A stretch of 64,000 nucleotides of DNA from Clostridia bacterium. Lineage in GTDB: Bacteria; Bacillota; Clostridia; Oscillospirales; Acutalibacteraceae. Shown here in pieces: positions 1-8,438 of the stretch. The notes below the pieces were generated by a model, which searched no databases, had not been told where the DNA came from, and saw only the letters and a program-made list of their open reading frames with translations. The stretch spans positions 1 to 64,000 of the forward strand of contig JAFQKF010000033.1 of the NCBI GenBank assembly GCA_017397105.1, in the 5' to 3' direction. Numbering within the stretch: the stretch's first letter is position 1; every line of letters begins with the position of its first letter. Both the position numbers and the translations under genes were made by a program.

Positions 1-397
1 AGTCCCAAGCCCAACGAGCGTTGCCTGACTTTTCAGCCATAACGTTAACAACTTCTTCATTAAGACCGAGGTTGAGGATTGTATCCATCATACCGGGCAT
101 TGATGCACGTGCGCCGGAACGAACGGAAACAAGGAGAGGATTTTCCTTATCGCCGAACTTCTTGCCGGTGATGCCTTCCATCTTAACGATGTATTCCATG
201 ATCTGAGCCTGGATTTCATCGTTGATCTTTCTGCCGTCCTCATAATACTGTGTGCAAGCTTCGGTGGAAATTGTGAAGCCCTGGGGAACGGGGAGACCGA
301 TGTTGGTCATTTCAGCAAGGTTAGCACCCTTACCGCCGAGGATTTCACGCATGTTAGCGTTGCCTTCGGAGAACAGATACACGTACTTGTAAGCCAT
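1..397 (-). CDS. ppdK: Pyruvate, phosphate dikinase, N-terminal part (gene runs off the left edge)
   Basis: PPDK interconverts pyruvate, ATP and phosphate with PEP, AMP and pyrophosphate in the cytoplasm, and in clostridia it usually works beside or instead of pyruvate kinase. Only the first 132 codons are present. They belong to the ATP-grasp nucleotide-binding domain: [10 protein letters not shown] at residues 21-30, and the nucleotide-binding stretch [16 protein letters not shown] at 91-106, which is typical of PPDK rather than PEP synthase. The ATG at 397 is preceded by a strong GGAGG Shine-Dalgarno. The phosphohistidine and PEP-binding domains lie outside the window. An extended -10 promoter lies upstream. 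Confidence 0.95.
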   Translation of the reverse strand, partial: MAYKYVYLFSEGNANMREILGGKGANLAEMTNIGLPVPQGFTISTEACTQYYEDGRKINDEIQAQIMEYIVKMEGITGKKFGDKENPLLVSVRSGARASMPGMMDTILNLGLNEEVVNVMAEKSGNARWAWD

Positions 398-473
398 TGA
401 TATACCTCCAAAAAAATTATAAACTTTAGTTGGGGGCGCAAAATACACTGAGTGCATTTTTACACCGTATGAT

Positions 474-479
474 ATTATA
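474..479 (-). promoter_or_regulatory. Promoter -10 box for ppdK
   Basis: On the minus strand the sequence reads TGTTATAAT, an extended -10 (TGnTATAAT), about 80 bases upstream of the ppdK start. No good -35 is placed 17 bases upstream, which fits an extended -10 promoter. A short inverted repeat (441-460) lies in the predicted 5' UTR. Confidence 0.55.
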
Positions 480-591
480 ACAAACTGTTGCAATAAATGC
501 TATATGCTTTTATTAAAAATATGTAAGAATTTCGATAAATCTTTTAGTGAGTTTTGCCATATAAGGTGATTTGACAGAGGAAAAATTGTTT

Positions 592-636
592 TTTAAACAA
601 AAAACAGCGCCCTGACAGACAAAACAGTCAGGGCGC
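592..636 (-). terminator. Rho-independent terminator of the lipoprotein gene
   Basis: A perfect 10-bp stem (607-616 with 627-636; GCGCCCTGAC/GTCAGGGCGC) and 10-base loop are followed on the minus strand by a run of T. It sits just after the stop codon of the gene ending at 656. Confidence 0.9.
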
Positions 637-655
637 CGGACGTTAAATCAATAAT

Positions 656-1249
656 TTATCCTTCGATTTCTGCAACAACGGTGGAATATTCAACGAATTC
701 GACCTTTGCAGTACCTTCGGGGATTTCAAAACGGCAATCCATGGAGTCGCCTTCTTTGAGCTTTGCATCCTTGACGGGAGCATAGAGGTAGCTGGTTTTG
801 AGGATTTCGCCGTCCTTATCGTATGCATGGTAGCCGATTTTGATTTCATCTTCGCCGAAAGCGAGGCCGCTCATTTCAACCTTTGCATAGCCGATTATCT
901 TTGTGAAGCCGTAGTCAACAAGCTCAATGTCAAGGATTTTTGCATGGGATTTGTTGAAAACGTAATAATCTGCAATGATAAATTCATAGGAGCTTATAAA
1001 ACTGCTGTCAGCAGCCTGAGTTGAGGGCTGAGTGGCAGGCTCTTCTGTGTTTTCTGAAGCGGATTCGCTTGTGCTTTTCTGAGGCTGAGTGGTAGTCTGA
1101 GCAGCGGATTCAGCTTCAGCGGAAGCGATTTCATCAACAACACTGTAAACAGCCTGAGTTGTGGTTGCGGGCTCTTCGGGAATCTTGGAGCAGGAGCAGA
1201 AACCTGCAAGCAAAACAAGGGCGAGAACAAGGCAAGTTATTTTTTTCAT
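656..1249 (-). CDS. Putative lipoprotein with low-complexity linker
   Basis: A 197-residue exported protein of unknown function. Residues 1-20 form a lysine-led hydrophobic signal ending in Cys18 and Cys20. The lipobox is not canonical (Phe at -1 of Cys18; Phe at -3 of Cys20), so lipidation is likely but not certain. Residues 25-88 are a Ser/Thr/Glu/Gln-rich linker, a common spacer between membrane and folded domain in Gram-positive lipoproteins. Residues 89-197 look like a small beta-sandwich of the kind found in FxLYD-type surface proteins. The gene has its own promoter, overlapping the end of the upstream hydrolase gene, and its own terminator, so it is transcribed alone or as the tail of that unit. 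Confidence 0.75.
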   Translation of the reverse strand: MKKITCLVLALVLLAGFCSCSKIPEEPATTTQAVYSVVDEIASAEAESAAQTTTQPQKSTSESASENTEEPATQPSTQAADSSFISSYEFIIADYYVFNKSHAKILDIELVDYGFTKIIGYAKVEMSGLAFGEDEIKIGYHAYDKDGEILKTSYLYAPVKDAKLKEGDSMDCRFEIPEGTAKVEFVEYSTVVAEIEG

Positions 1250-1285
1250 AAAAATTTAAGTCCTTTCAGGATTTTTGTAAATCAC

Positions 1286-1314
1286 ATTATATCACGGATT
1301 TTTTGCTTTTTCAA
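1286..1314 (-). promoter_or_regulatory. Sigma-A promoter of the lipoprotein gene
   Basis: On the minus strand TTGAAA (1309-1314), a 17-base spacer and TATAAT (1286-1291). The -35 box lies inside the last codons of the upstream ceramidase-like gene. Confidence 0.7.
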
Positions 1315-2761
1315 CCGCTGCAAGAATTTCTTTGAATTCGTCGGCGATTTTTACTGCAGTTTTTGGGCCGAGGGAGTTGGTTTCCTCATAATGTCTGCGG
1401 TCAAGACGGTCCCTGGGAGTTTCAGCATAGGGTGATTTTTCATCAAGCAGATAATCGTTTGGAGGAAGGATGTAGCCAACTTCGTCGTTGGCAAGGCCGA
1501 TGAACATTATATCCTCTCCTGCAATCTTTGTCAGAGGAGTGGGGTTGATGCCTTCGGGAGCAAATCCTGTTGCGCATTCGTCTGCGCTGAGGTATCCGCC
1601 GTAAGCAAGCTCGGGGAAAAGCTCACCGGGGAGCATAAGCACCTTGTGAGTGTCAATTTCAAAATATGACATCTCCGATTTCATGCAGTGAGAAAGAGGG
1701 GCTTCGGGATTGTGATACTCGGTTGCCTTAAGTATTCCCGCCTTTGCGGCAATCATGAGAACGGTATTGTCAACGTCGAAATAGAATTCGCGGCGGATGA
1801 AGCTGATTCTGGGACGAAGCTCGGTTTCATCCTTGATGTCAAGAGCGTAATCGGCAAGCCGATAGCCTATGCGTTTTGTGGATTCGGCAAAATCATTGGT
1901 GGTATCCCTGATTTCTCTTTCATCGGGAATTTCCATGCTTATCATGCCGCCGATGCAACCTACGCAGTAGAGTACCTGAGCGCCTGCTTTTTCGGCAATG
2001 CGTTCACGCAGATATGCAGGGAAATCGGCGCTTACACGCTCGTTGCAGCCCTGAAGGGATTCGGAATGTGATGCGAAATTGAGAATCCACGTTTCTCTTG
2101 AACCGTTTTCGGGAACAAAGCGCAAACGGGTGAGAGTTTTTGAATATACGATGGGCAGGCGGATATCCTCCTGCATATCTTCAACCTCAACGGTTCCTTT
2201 ATAGAGATGACCCTTCTGCCTTGATGCATAAGCGCATTCAACGCATCTTACAACAGTGTCACCGATGAGCTTCATGTACTTGGGATTTTTGCCCGAGATG
2301 GGGAGCGGACCCCAGATGCCCATAGTGTCAATGCCGGCATGGTTGTGGGTGCATACTATGTTGATGCTGCGGCAGCCTGTGAGCATGGCGAAATCCTTGA
2401 GCCTGTTGCGTATAATGTTTACGTCGTAATTGAGCATACCGACCGCATCGAGTGAAACGAGAACGATTCCGCCGTGACCCGAGCCGTCGTCAAGCCATAC
2501 GGCATGTGCGCAGGGCTCGTCAAGAACACCCTTTGCCGGCTTGTTGCCTTGATAACCTGCGATGTAATAGGTCTTTTTAAGAACGTCGGGAGGAAGAATG
2601 CTTGCCGAAGAATAGCCGAGGGTAAAACGGTCGGATTTCGGGGTAGCCACGTAATCGAATTCAGTGTGTTCAATGGGGGTTACAAGATTTTTCTTTGAGG
2701 ATTTACCGCCTGTTTTTAATGCGAAACGTAAGCCCTTGAGAGCTGATGCGAGAACGTCCAT
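1292..2761 (-). CDS. Neutral/alkaline ceramidase-like metallohydrolase
   Basis: A 489-residue protein resembling the N-terminal catalytic region of neutral/alkaline non-lysosomal ceramidase (zinc amidase fold). Visible features are a CTHNHAG stretch (T-H-x-H metal-binding type), a later NFASHSE histidine, and the GLANDEVGYILPP motif near residue 435, similar to the conserved N-D-x-x-G-Y of the family. There is no signal peptide and no C-terminal immunoglobulin-like domain, so it is probably cytoplasmic, and its natural substrate may not be ceramide. I chose the ATG at 2761 because AGGAG, lying in the last codons of trmL, is placed 9 bases before it; an in-frame ATG at 2785 has no such site. 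It is probably co-transcribed with trmL. Confidence 0.75.
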   Translation of the reverse strand: MDVLASALKGLRFALKTGGKSSKKNLVTPIEHTEFDYVATPKSDRFTLGYSSASILPPDVLKKTYYIAGYQGNKPAKGVLDEPCAHAVWLDDGSGHGGIVLVSLDAVGMLNYDVNIIRNRLKDFAMLTGCRSINIVCTHNHAGIDTMGIWGPLPISGKNPKYMKLIGDTVVRCVECAYASRQKGHLYKGTVEVEDMQEDIRLPIVYSKTLTRLRFVPENGSRETWILNFASHSESLQGCNERVSADFPAYLRERIAEKAGAQVLYCVGCIGGMISMEIPDEREIRDTTNDFAESTKRIGYRLADYALDIKDETELRPRISFIRREFYFDVDNTVLMIAAKAGILKATEYHNPEAPLSHCMKSEMSYFEIDTHKVLMLPGELFPELAYGGYLSADECATGFAPEGINPTPLTKIAGEDIMFIGLANDEVGYILPPNDYLLDEKSPYAETPRDRLDRRHYEETNSLGPKTAVKIADEFKEILAAVEKAKNP

Positions 2762-2768
2762 TGTTATA

Positions 2769-3278
2769 TCACTCCTGCCAATCAAATTTTGTAAGTTTAC
2801 CTTCGGTGAGCATTTCGGGGAAGCCCCACTGCCTTAATACCTCATATGCACCTATTGCTGCGGAGTTGGAGAGGTTAAGGCTCCTTGCATCTGAGTTGTT
2901 TATCATGGGAAGGCGCACGCAAGAATCCGGATTATCGTACAGCAACTGCTCAGGCAGACCTGCCGTTTCTTTCCCGAAAACGAGGTAACAGTTATCGGGG
3001 TATTCGATATCCGAATAAATATGCCGGGCCTTGGTGCTGAAATAAAACATTTTGCCGTCTTTGTTTTTGGCAAAAAAATCTTCAAGAGAATCGTAATATG
3101 TAATATCAAGCAGATGCCAGTAATCAAGCCCTGCACGTTTGAGCTTTGCATCGTCTACACGGAAGCCCATTGGCTCAACGAGATGGAGCCTTGCGCCTGT
3201 TGCGGCGCAGGTGCGTGCTATGTTGCCTGTATTCTGGGGAATCTGCGGCTCGACGAGAACTATATTAAGAGTGGGCAT
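2769..3278 (-). CDS. trmL: tRNA (cytidine(34)-2'-O)-methyltransferase TrmL
   Basis: A 169-residue SPOUT-fold enzyme that 2'-O-methylates the wobble base of certain leucine tRNAs using SAM. The N terminus (NIVLVEPQIPQNTGNIART), the middle LVFGKETAGLPE and the late LNLSNSAAIGAYEVLRQ stretch are the three SPOUT knot motifs, in order. The length is normal for this single-domain family. The start at 3278 is set by AGGAAG 8 bases upstream; an in-frame ATG at 3302 lacks a ribosome site. The stop at 2769 lies 8 bases before the next gene, whose Shine-Dalgarno overlaps the trmL end. Confidence 0.93.
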   Translation of the reverse strand: MPTLNIVLVEPQIPQNTGNIARTCAATGARLHLVEPMGFRVDDAKLKRAGLDYWHLLDITYYDSLEDFFAKNKDGKMFYFSTKARHIYSDIEYPDNCYLVFGKETAGLPEQLLYDNPDSCVRLPMINNSDARSLNLSNSAAIGAYEVLRQWGFPEMLTEGKLTKFDWQE

Positions 3279-3371
3279 AAAACTACTTCCTGTTTTTTTC
3301 AAAAATTAACAGCTATTTTTTGTTCGCTGTGCGGAAAGATAATAGTGCAAATACCGAAAGGGGGAAATAAA

Positions 3372-3548
3372 ATGAAAACAAATGAAATGCTTAAGGGTCT
3401 CGGAGTCGGCGTTGCGCTCGGCACTGCGGCGGCGCTTGCCTGCTCAGCCATGACCGATAAAAGCACAATGAAATGCTATAAGAAAAAAGCTGCAAAGTGT
3501 GCCAAAAATTTAAGCTGTATGCTTGACAGTGTACAGTCCATGCTGTGA
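3372..3548 (+). CDS. Small membrane-associated protein, function unknown
   Basis: A 58-residue ORF with a very strong Shine-Dalgarno (AAAGGGGG) before the ATG at 3372. Residues 7-26 form a Gly/Ala-rich hydrophobic segment. A basic, cysteine-containing amphipathic tail follows (KCYKKKAAKCAKNLSCML). The overall plan recalls small YtxH-like proteins of Firmicutes, but I do not recognise the family. It is divergent from trmL and runs tail-to-tail into pth, with only 3 bases between the two stop codons and no terminator visible. Confidence 0.7.
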   Translation: MKTNEMLKGLGVGVALGTAAALACSAMTDKSTMKCYKKKAAKCAKNLSCMLDSVQSML

Positions 3549-3551
3549 TTC

Positions 3552-4160
3552 TCAGCCGTTAAAGCCGCTCATTGCTCTGTCGATATCGCCGCTTACCATG
3601 ATTTCGAGGGCATCGGCGGCTTTTTCGCAGGCTTCCTTAAGAGCAGGAAGTTCGTTTTTGGTAAATTTTGAAAGCACCCAGTCCGCAAGATCCCATTCGG
3701 GATTAGGCTTTGCACCTACGCCGATTTTAATGCGGGGAAATGCATCTGACTGAAGGTGGTAAATTATGCTTTTGATGCCGTTGTGACCGCCATCGCTTCC
3801 CTTGCGTCTGATTCTCAGCTTGCCGCAGGGGAGGGAGATATCGTCAAACACAACAATGATTTTTTCGGTAGGGATTTTATAAAACGATGCCGCTTCTCTT
3901 ACGGCCTGACCGCTGTTGTTCATAAAGGTCTGAGGCTTGAGGAAAAGGCAACGGTGACCGTTTATCTCCATACAGGCGGTGAGAGCCTTGAACTGAATGC
4001 GGTTGATTTTTGCCGAATTCTTTTCTGCAAGCAAATCGGCAAATATAAATCCTGCGTTGTGGCGTGTGATTTCGTATTCCTTGCCGGGGTTGCCAAGGCA
4101 AACCACCATGAATTCGGGCGGTCCGCCGGGGTTAAGGGTGCGTCTTTTGAATAGAGTCAT
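3552..4160 (-). CDS. pth: Peptidyl-tRNA hydrolase
   Basis: A 202-residue enzyme that recycles peptidyl-tRNA dropped by stalled ribosomes. Signature motifs: CLGNPGKEYEITRHNAGF at residues 21-38 (His34 is the likely catalytic base), the FLKPQTFMNNSG stretch, VVFDDISLPCGKLRIR, and KGSDGGHNGIKSI. The N terminus is about 14 residues longer than in E. coli; the chosen ATG has AAGGA 9 bases upstream, while the internal Met18 has none. It follows the anchored-protein gene by 17 bases, so the two are probably one transcript. Confidence 0.95.
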   Translation of the reverse strand: MTLFKRRTLNPGGPPEFMVVCLGNPGKEYEITRHNAGFIFADLLAEKNSAKINRIQFKALTACMEINGHRCLFLKPQTFMNNSGQAVREAASFYKIPTEKIIVVFDDISLPCGKLRIRRKGSDGGHNGIKSIIYHLQSDAFPRIKIGVGAKPNPEWDLADWVLSKFTKNELPALKEACEKAADALEIMVSGDIDRAMSGFNG

Positions 4161-4177
4161 GTGAATATATCCTTTGA

Positions 4178-4759
4178 TTATTTATCGATTTTTACAATTG
4201 ACGTGCTTTCAACTGCCGTGCCGTCAGACTTTGTTTCGGAGTAAGCGAAGGAAACGTCTGCTTTCATGAAAAGACTTTTAGCCTGTTCAAAGGTGATGTC
4301 GTTATTGTTGATAAGAACAACGATTGAAGTGCTTGATTTCATGCCTGCGGGGATGCTGAGCTCGCCCATGTTGCCGGTGAAAATATACATATTGCTCTGA
4401 CCGTTATCCTCATAAACGGCATTTTTGAAGGAGAGGGGGATATCGCTTGTGTTTTTGATGGAAACGTAAGCGGTGAAAGCGAGCCAGTCGGCGGGGCTGT
4501 TCATAAATCTCAGGGCGGTGCCTTCATCCATTTCAAAATTTTTCATAAGATAATCGGAGGTGAAGGTGGGGGAAGCGATGTAATCGTCAATGATTTTGTC
4601 AGTCATAACAAAATCGTCAAGAATGAGTGACGGAAGTGCGTTTTCTGCCGCAATCTCCTTGCTCTTGACGTGGCTGCCCGTAAAATAACCTGAAACCATA
4701 CCTATTGCAAAAATCGCAACGAAAATTATTATCATAACAGCTTTGTTGTTTTTTTTCAT
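4178..4759 (-). CDS. Membrane-anchored protein, function unknown
   Basis: 193 residues with one N-terminal transmembrane segment (about residues 8-27) after a short basic head, so the remainder probably faces outside. The outer part has a beta-rich region (about 90-190) resembling a DUF4352/FxLYD-like fold, but no motif I can name. Start ATG at 4759 with GAGGAG upstream. It is the first gene of a two-gene unit with pth and has its own promoter. Confidence 0.65.
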   Translation of the reverse strand: MKKNNKAVMIIIFVAIFAIGMVSGYFTGSHVKSKEIAAENALPSLILDDFVMTDKIIDDYIASPTFTSDYLMKNFEMDEGTALRFMNSPADWLAFTAYVSIKNTSDIPLSFKNAVYEDNGQSNMYIFTGNMGELSIPAGMKSSTSIVVLINNNDITFEQAKSLFMKADVSFAYSETKSDGTAVESTSIVKIDK

Positions 4760-4791
4760 AAGAATTCTCCTCAGATATTTTTGATGTTTCT

Positions 4792-4820
4792 ATTATGGCA
4801 GAATTTAACTTAAAAAACAA
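4792..4820 (-). promoter_or_regulatory. Sigma-A promoter for the anchored protein and pth
   Basis: On the minus strand TTGTTT (4815-4820), a 17-base spacer and CATAAT (4792-4797), 33 bases before the start codon. Confidence 0.55.
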
Positions 4821-4867
4821 GGGCAGATTTAAATTTAATATATTGTTTAAAAACATTTCTAAAATAA

Positions 4868-4910
4868 TTTAAAATGCCGCAGAAATCCTTCTTCGGGAAA
4901 TCTGCGGCAT
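4868..4910 (-). terminator. Terminator of the ctsR-clpC operon
   Basis: An inverted repeat ATGCCGCAGA (4874-4883)/TCTGCGGCAT (4901-4910) lies directly after the clpC stop. On the minus strand it is followed by TTTTAAATTATTTT, an imperfect but T-rich tail. Confidence 0.75.
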
Positions 4911-4915
4911 AGTTT

Positions 4916-7366
4916 TTATTGCTCTGCTTCGTTAAAAACGTAGCCTGACTGAGTATATGAGCATTTGTAGCTTTTCTTGGTGTTGATTTTACCTTCAAGA
5001 AGCAATTCGGAAAGACGGTCTTCAATGTCTGTCTGGATTGCTCTGCGCAGGGGACGCGCACCGTAAACGGGGTCAAAACCTGCCTTTGCGGCGGCTTTTG
5101 CGGCACTTTCGTCAAAGGTGATGTCAATATTCATAGCCGACAGCCTTTTTGAAAGCCCTGCAAGCATACGGTGTGCAATTTCTTCAATGTTTTCTTCGCT
5201 CAGGCGGCTGAAAACGATTATATCGTCAACTCTGTTGAGAAATTCGGGGCGGAATGCGTTGCGAAGCTCTTTCATTACGGCATCCTTGATTTTGGACTGG
5301 CTGAGTGTGCCTGAAGCATCGCCCGAAAAGCCGAGGTTGCTCACAGTGTTGCAAATCTGCTTTGCACCGATGTTGGAGGTCATGATGATTATACAGTTTT
5401 TGAAATCAACTTTTCTGCCCTGAGAATCAGTGAGCACGCCGTCGTCAAGAATCTGGAGAAGCATATTGAAAACGTCGGGGTTTGCCTTTTCAATTTCATC
5501 AAACAGTACTACGCTGTACGGTCTGCGGCGCACCTTTTCGGTAAGCTGACCGCCCTCCTCGTAGCCCACGTAGCCGGGGGGCGAGCCCACGAGTTTTGAT
5601 ACCGTGTGCTTTTCCATAAACTCACTCATATCAAGGCGTATCATGGCATTTTCGTCACCGAAAAGAGTTGCGGCAAGGGTTTTGCAAAGCTCGGTTTTAC
5701 CTACACCTGTAGGACCGAGGAAGATAAACGAACCTGTAGGTCTGTTGGGGTCCTTGAGGCCTGCACGGCCTCTGCGTATCGCACGGGCAACGGCATTTAC
5801 CGCTTCGTTCTGACCCACTATTCTTTCGTGAAGCACCTCTTCCATGCGAAGGAGCCTTTCGCTTTCCTCACGGGTAAGCTCAGCTACGGGGATGCCCGTC
5901 CACGAGGAAACGATTTGTGCGATTTCCTCAGCACCTACCGTACCCGACTCACGGGAGCTCTTTTCTTTCCACTGCCTTTTTTCGCTTTCAAGTTTTTGGG
6001 AAAGCTCTTTTTCTTCATCCCTGATTTTTGCCGCAAGCTCAAAATCCTGAGCACCGACTGCGGATGCTTTTTCAGCGGCGAAGGATTTGATTTTTTCTTC
6101 AAGCTCCTTGAGCTCCGGAGGCAGTGTAAAGGCTTGGAGCCTTACACGCGACGCTGCCTCGTCAACAAGGTCTATCGCTTTGTCGGGGAGATATCTGTCG
6201 CCGATGTAGCGTGAGGACATTTTTACGGCGCTTTCTATTGCTTCATCGGTGATTTTTACCTTGTGATGAGCTTCGTATTTATCCCTTAATCCTTTGAGAA
6301 TATCTATTGCCTCTTCCACTGAGGGCTCGCCTACGGTGATGGGCTGAAAACGTCTTTCAAGGGCTGAATCCTTTTCGATATGCTTGCGGTATTCATCGAG
6401 CGTGGTGGCGCCGATAACCTGCATTTCGCCCCTTGCAAGGGAGGGCTTGAGGATGTTTGCGGCATCTACCGCACCCTCTGCCGAGCCTGCGCCGATAAGG
6501 GTGTGGAGCTCATCAATAAAAAGGATTATATTGCCGTTTTTCTGAACTTCGTCAATGGCTGTTTTGATTCTTTCTTCAAAATCGCCTCTGTATTTGGTGC
6601 CCGCAACCATACCCGTAAGGTCAAGTGAAACAATGCGCTTTTCTCTGAGCAGGTCGGGCACTTCGCCTGTTGAAATCTTGAGCGCAAGCCCCTCTGCAAT
6701 TGCGGTTTTACCTACACCGGGCTCACCGATAAGGCAGGGATTGTTCTTTGTTCTGCGGCAGAGAATCTGAATAACTCTTTCTATCTCCTTGCCTCTGCCG
6801 ATTACGGGGTCGATTTTGCCCTGCATTGCGGCGGCGGTAAGATCCCTGCCGAACTGGCTGAGGGTGGGAGTATCGGACTGCTTCTGACCTTTTGCAGAGC
6901 CGCCCGAGGTGTTGCTCCTTGAGGTTGAATTACCGAGTGCTTTACTTATATCGGATAAAATATCCTGCGATGAAGCGCCGAGCTGGCTGAGAATTTCATT
7001 TGCGGCACAAGAGCCCTCACGGATTATGCCCATGAGGATATGCTCAGTGCCTATATAGGAATGGCCCATGCTCTTGCCCTGAACGATTGCGCTGTCGATT
7101 ATGTGCTTTGCACGGGGAGTAAAATCCGCAGGTGAAAGCACCGTGGGAGCGCCCGTGCCGACAGAAGCACGGATGATTTTTTCAACGGCATCGGCGGTGA
7201 TTTTTCTTGCGCTCAGCGCAGTGTACGCCATACCGCCGTTTTCTTTAAGCAGACCGAGCAGGATATGCTCGCTGCCTATATATGCGTGGCCGAGCTCCTC
7301 TGCCGCAGAAACGGCGGCGTTGAGAGCGTCGTTTGCCTTCTGAGTAAAGCCTGTGAACTTATACAT
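4916..7366 (-). CDS. clpC: ATP-dependent Clp protease ATPase subunit ClpC
   Basis: An 816-residue AAA+ unfoldase that feeds substrates, including proteins phosphorylated on arginine by McsB, to ClpP. Domains in order: two Clp-N repeats (about 1-145), AAA-1 with Walker A GEPGVGKT at 214-221 and Walker B ILFIDE at 281-286, a middle region with the UVR-type stretch FELAAKIRDEEKE near 442-454, AAA-2 with Walker A GPTGVGKT at 551-558, and the C-terminal D2-small domain. The UVR element marks ClpC rather than ClpB or ClpA, and McsA carries a nearly identical one. It is the last gene of the ctsR-mcsA-mcsB-clpC operon, with GGAGG before the ATG. Confidence 0.97.
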   Translation of the reverse strand: MYKFTGFTQKANDALNAAVSAAEELGHAYIGSEHILLGLLKENGGMAYTALSARKITADAVEKIIRASVGTGAPTVLSPADFTPRAKHIIDSAIVQGKSMGHSYIGTEHILMGIIREGSCAANEILSQLGASSQDILSDISKALGNSTSRSNTSGGSAKGQKQSDTPTLSQFGRDLTAAAMQGKIDPVIGRGKEIERVIQILCRRTKNNPCLIGEPGVGKTAIAEGLALKISTGEVPDLLREKRIVSLDLTGMVAGTKYRGDFEERIKTAIDEVQKNGNIILFIDELHTLIGAGSAEGAVDAANILKPSLARGEMQVIGATTLDEYRKHIEKDSALERRFQPITVGEPSVEEAIDILKGLRDKYEAHHKVKITDEAIESAVKMSSRYIGDRYLPDKAIDLVDEAASRVRLQAFTLPPELKELEEKIKSFAAEKASAVGAQDFELAAKIRDEEKELSQKLESEKRQWKEKSSRESGTVGAEEIAQIVSSWTGIPVAELTREESERLLRMEEVLHERIVGQNEAVNAVARAIRRGRAGLKDPNRPTGSFIFLGPTGVGKTELCKTLAATLFGDENAMIRLDMSEFMEKHTVSKLVGSPPGYVGYEEGGQLTEKVRRRPYSVVLFDEIEKANPDVFNMLLQILDDGVLTDSQGRKVDFKNCIIIMTSNIGAKQICNTVSNLGFSGDASGTLSQSKIKDAVMKELRNAFRPEFLNRVDDIIVFSRLSEENIEEIAHRMLAGLSKRLSAMNIDITFDESAAKAAAKAGFDPVYGARPLRRAIQTDIEDRLSELLLEGKINTKKSYKCSYTQSGYVFNEAEQ

Positions 7367-7386
7367 ATTGAATCAATCCTCCAATC

Positions 7387-7431
7387 CTGCCGCTTTTGCG
7401 AAAAAAACGCAGATTGAAGCGGCATTTTTAT
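7387..7431 (-). other. Hairpin between mcsB and clpC
   Basis: An imperfect inverted repeat (TGCCGCTT..TGCG with CGCA..AAGCGGCA) occupies the mcsB-clpC gap, just upstream of the clpC Shine-Dalgarno. On the minus strand the T-run lies inside the loop, not after the stem, so it is not a simple terminator of mcsB; it could be a processing or mRNA-stability element. Confidence 0.4.
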
Positions 7432-8438
7432 AAGGCTGAAAAAGCCTCTCTTACCGTTTGTGCGCGGATTTTATCACGCTGAGCGGAATCAATTGCTTCG
7501 CCGTGAGCGGCGCTGATTGTGGCGGGCTGCATATTGAAAGTCAGCTCATTTATTTTGTCCCTTTCCATGTCAAGAATTCCTGTTGAAATTCCGAGGCGGA
7601 TAAGTGAAATAAGCTCCATAAACTCATCGCTGCTGAGAAGTCTTGCGTTTTGAAGAATTCCGAGCGCACGGTAGATTCTGTCCTCCTGAGCAACGCTGTT
7701 TACAAGCTCTGCCGCGGCGGTGCGCTCCTGCGAAATGAGCTGCATTACTATGGATTTAAGGTTGCTTATGGCGGCATCCTCGGAAATGCCGAGGGTTATC
7801 TGATTGCTCAGCTGATAGATATCGCCCAGCGGCTTCGAGCCCTCACCGTATGCGCCTCTTATAGTAAGACCGAGCTTTGACACGGTTGAGGCAAGCTTTG
7901 AAATCTGACCGCATCTTGTGAGGGCCGGCAGGTGAAGCATAACTGATGCTCTCATTGCGTTGCCGAGATTTGTGGGGCACTGGGTGAGGTATCCCATCTG
8001 CTCGTTGAAAGCGTAGTTGAGTTTTGAATCAAGCAAATCGTCAATTTTGCTTGCGGTATCGTATGCCTGCTCCAGAGCGAGGCCGGGCATTATAACCTGC
8101 AGCCTGATATGGTCCTCTTCGCACAGCATAATGCTTACGGATTCATCCTTTGTCAGCATGAGGGCGCTGCCGGGAATACGGGAGGTGAATTCGGGGCTGA
8201 TGATATGCTTTTCCGCAAGAGAGATAGCCTGAGTCTGGCTGAGAGTCTTCATATCAATGTAGCCGAAGACTCCGCACTCTCCGCCCGAAAGGGCACCCCT
8301 TACAAGATTGCTTACCTGCTCTCTTCCGGAAGCGTCAAGTCTTATGGGGAAGGGATATTCCGTGATGTTTCTGGCAAGGCGTATCCTTGTGCTTAAAACA
8401 ATATCGTCCTGCTCACCTTTTTGTGAATACCATTTCAT
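7428..8438 (-). CDS. mcsB: Protein arginine kinase McsB
   Basis: A 336-residue ATP:guanido phosphotransferase-type kinase that phosphorylates arginines on damaged proteins and on CtsR, marking them for ClpCP. Evidence: STRIRLARN at residues 16-24 (nucleotide-binding), the MPGLALEQAYDTASKIDDLL stretch, CPTNLG at 154-159, and IRGAYGEGSK. The length matches the bacterial family (about 350). It overlaps mcsA by one base and needs McsA as activator. Confidence 0.96.
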   Translation of the reverse strand: MKWYSQKGEQDDIVLSTRIRLARNITEYPFPIRLDASGREQVSNLVRGALSGGECGVFGYIDMKTLSQTQAISLAEKHIISPEFTSRIPGSALMLTKDESVSIMLCEEDHIRLQVIMPGLALEQAYDTASKIDDLLDSKLNYAFNEQMGYLTQCPTNLGNAMRASVMLHLPALTRCGQISKLASTVSKLGLTIRGAYGEGSKPLGDIYQLSNQITLGISEDAAISNLKSIVMQLISQERTAAAELVNSVAQEDRIYRALGILQNARLLSSDEFMELISLIRLGISTGILDMERDKINELTFNMQPATISAAHGEAIDSAQRDKIRAQTVREAFSAL

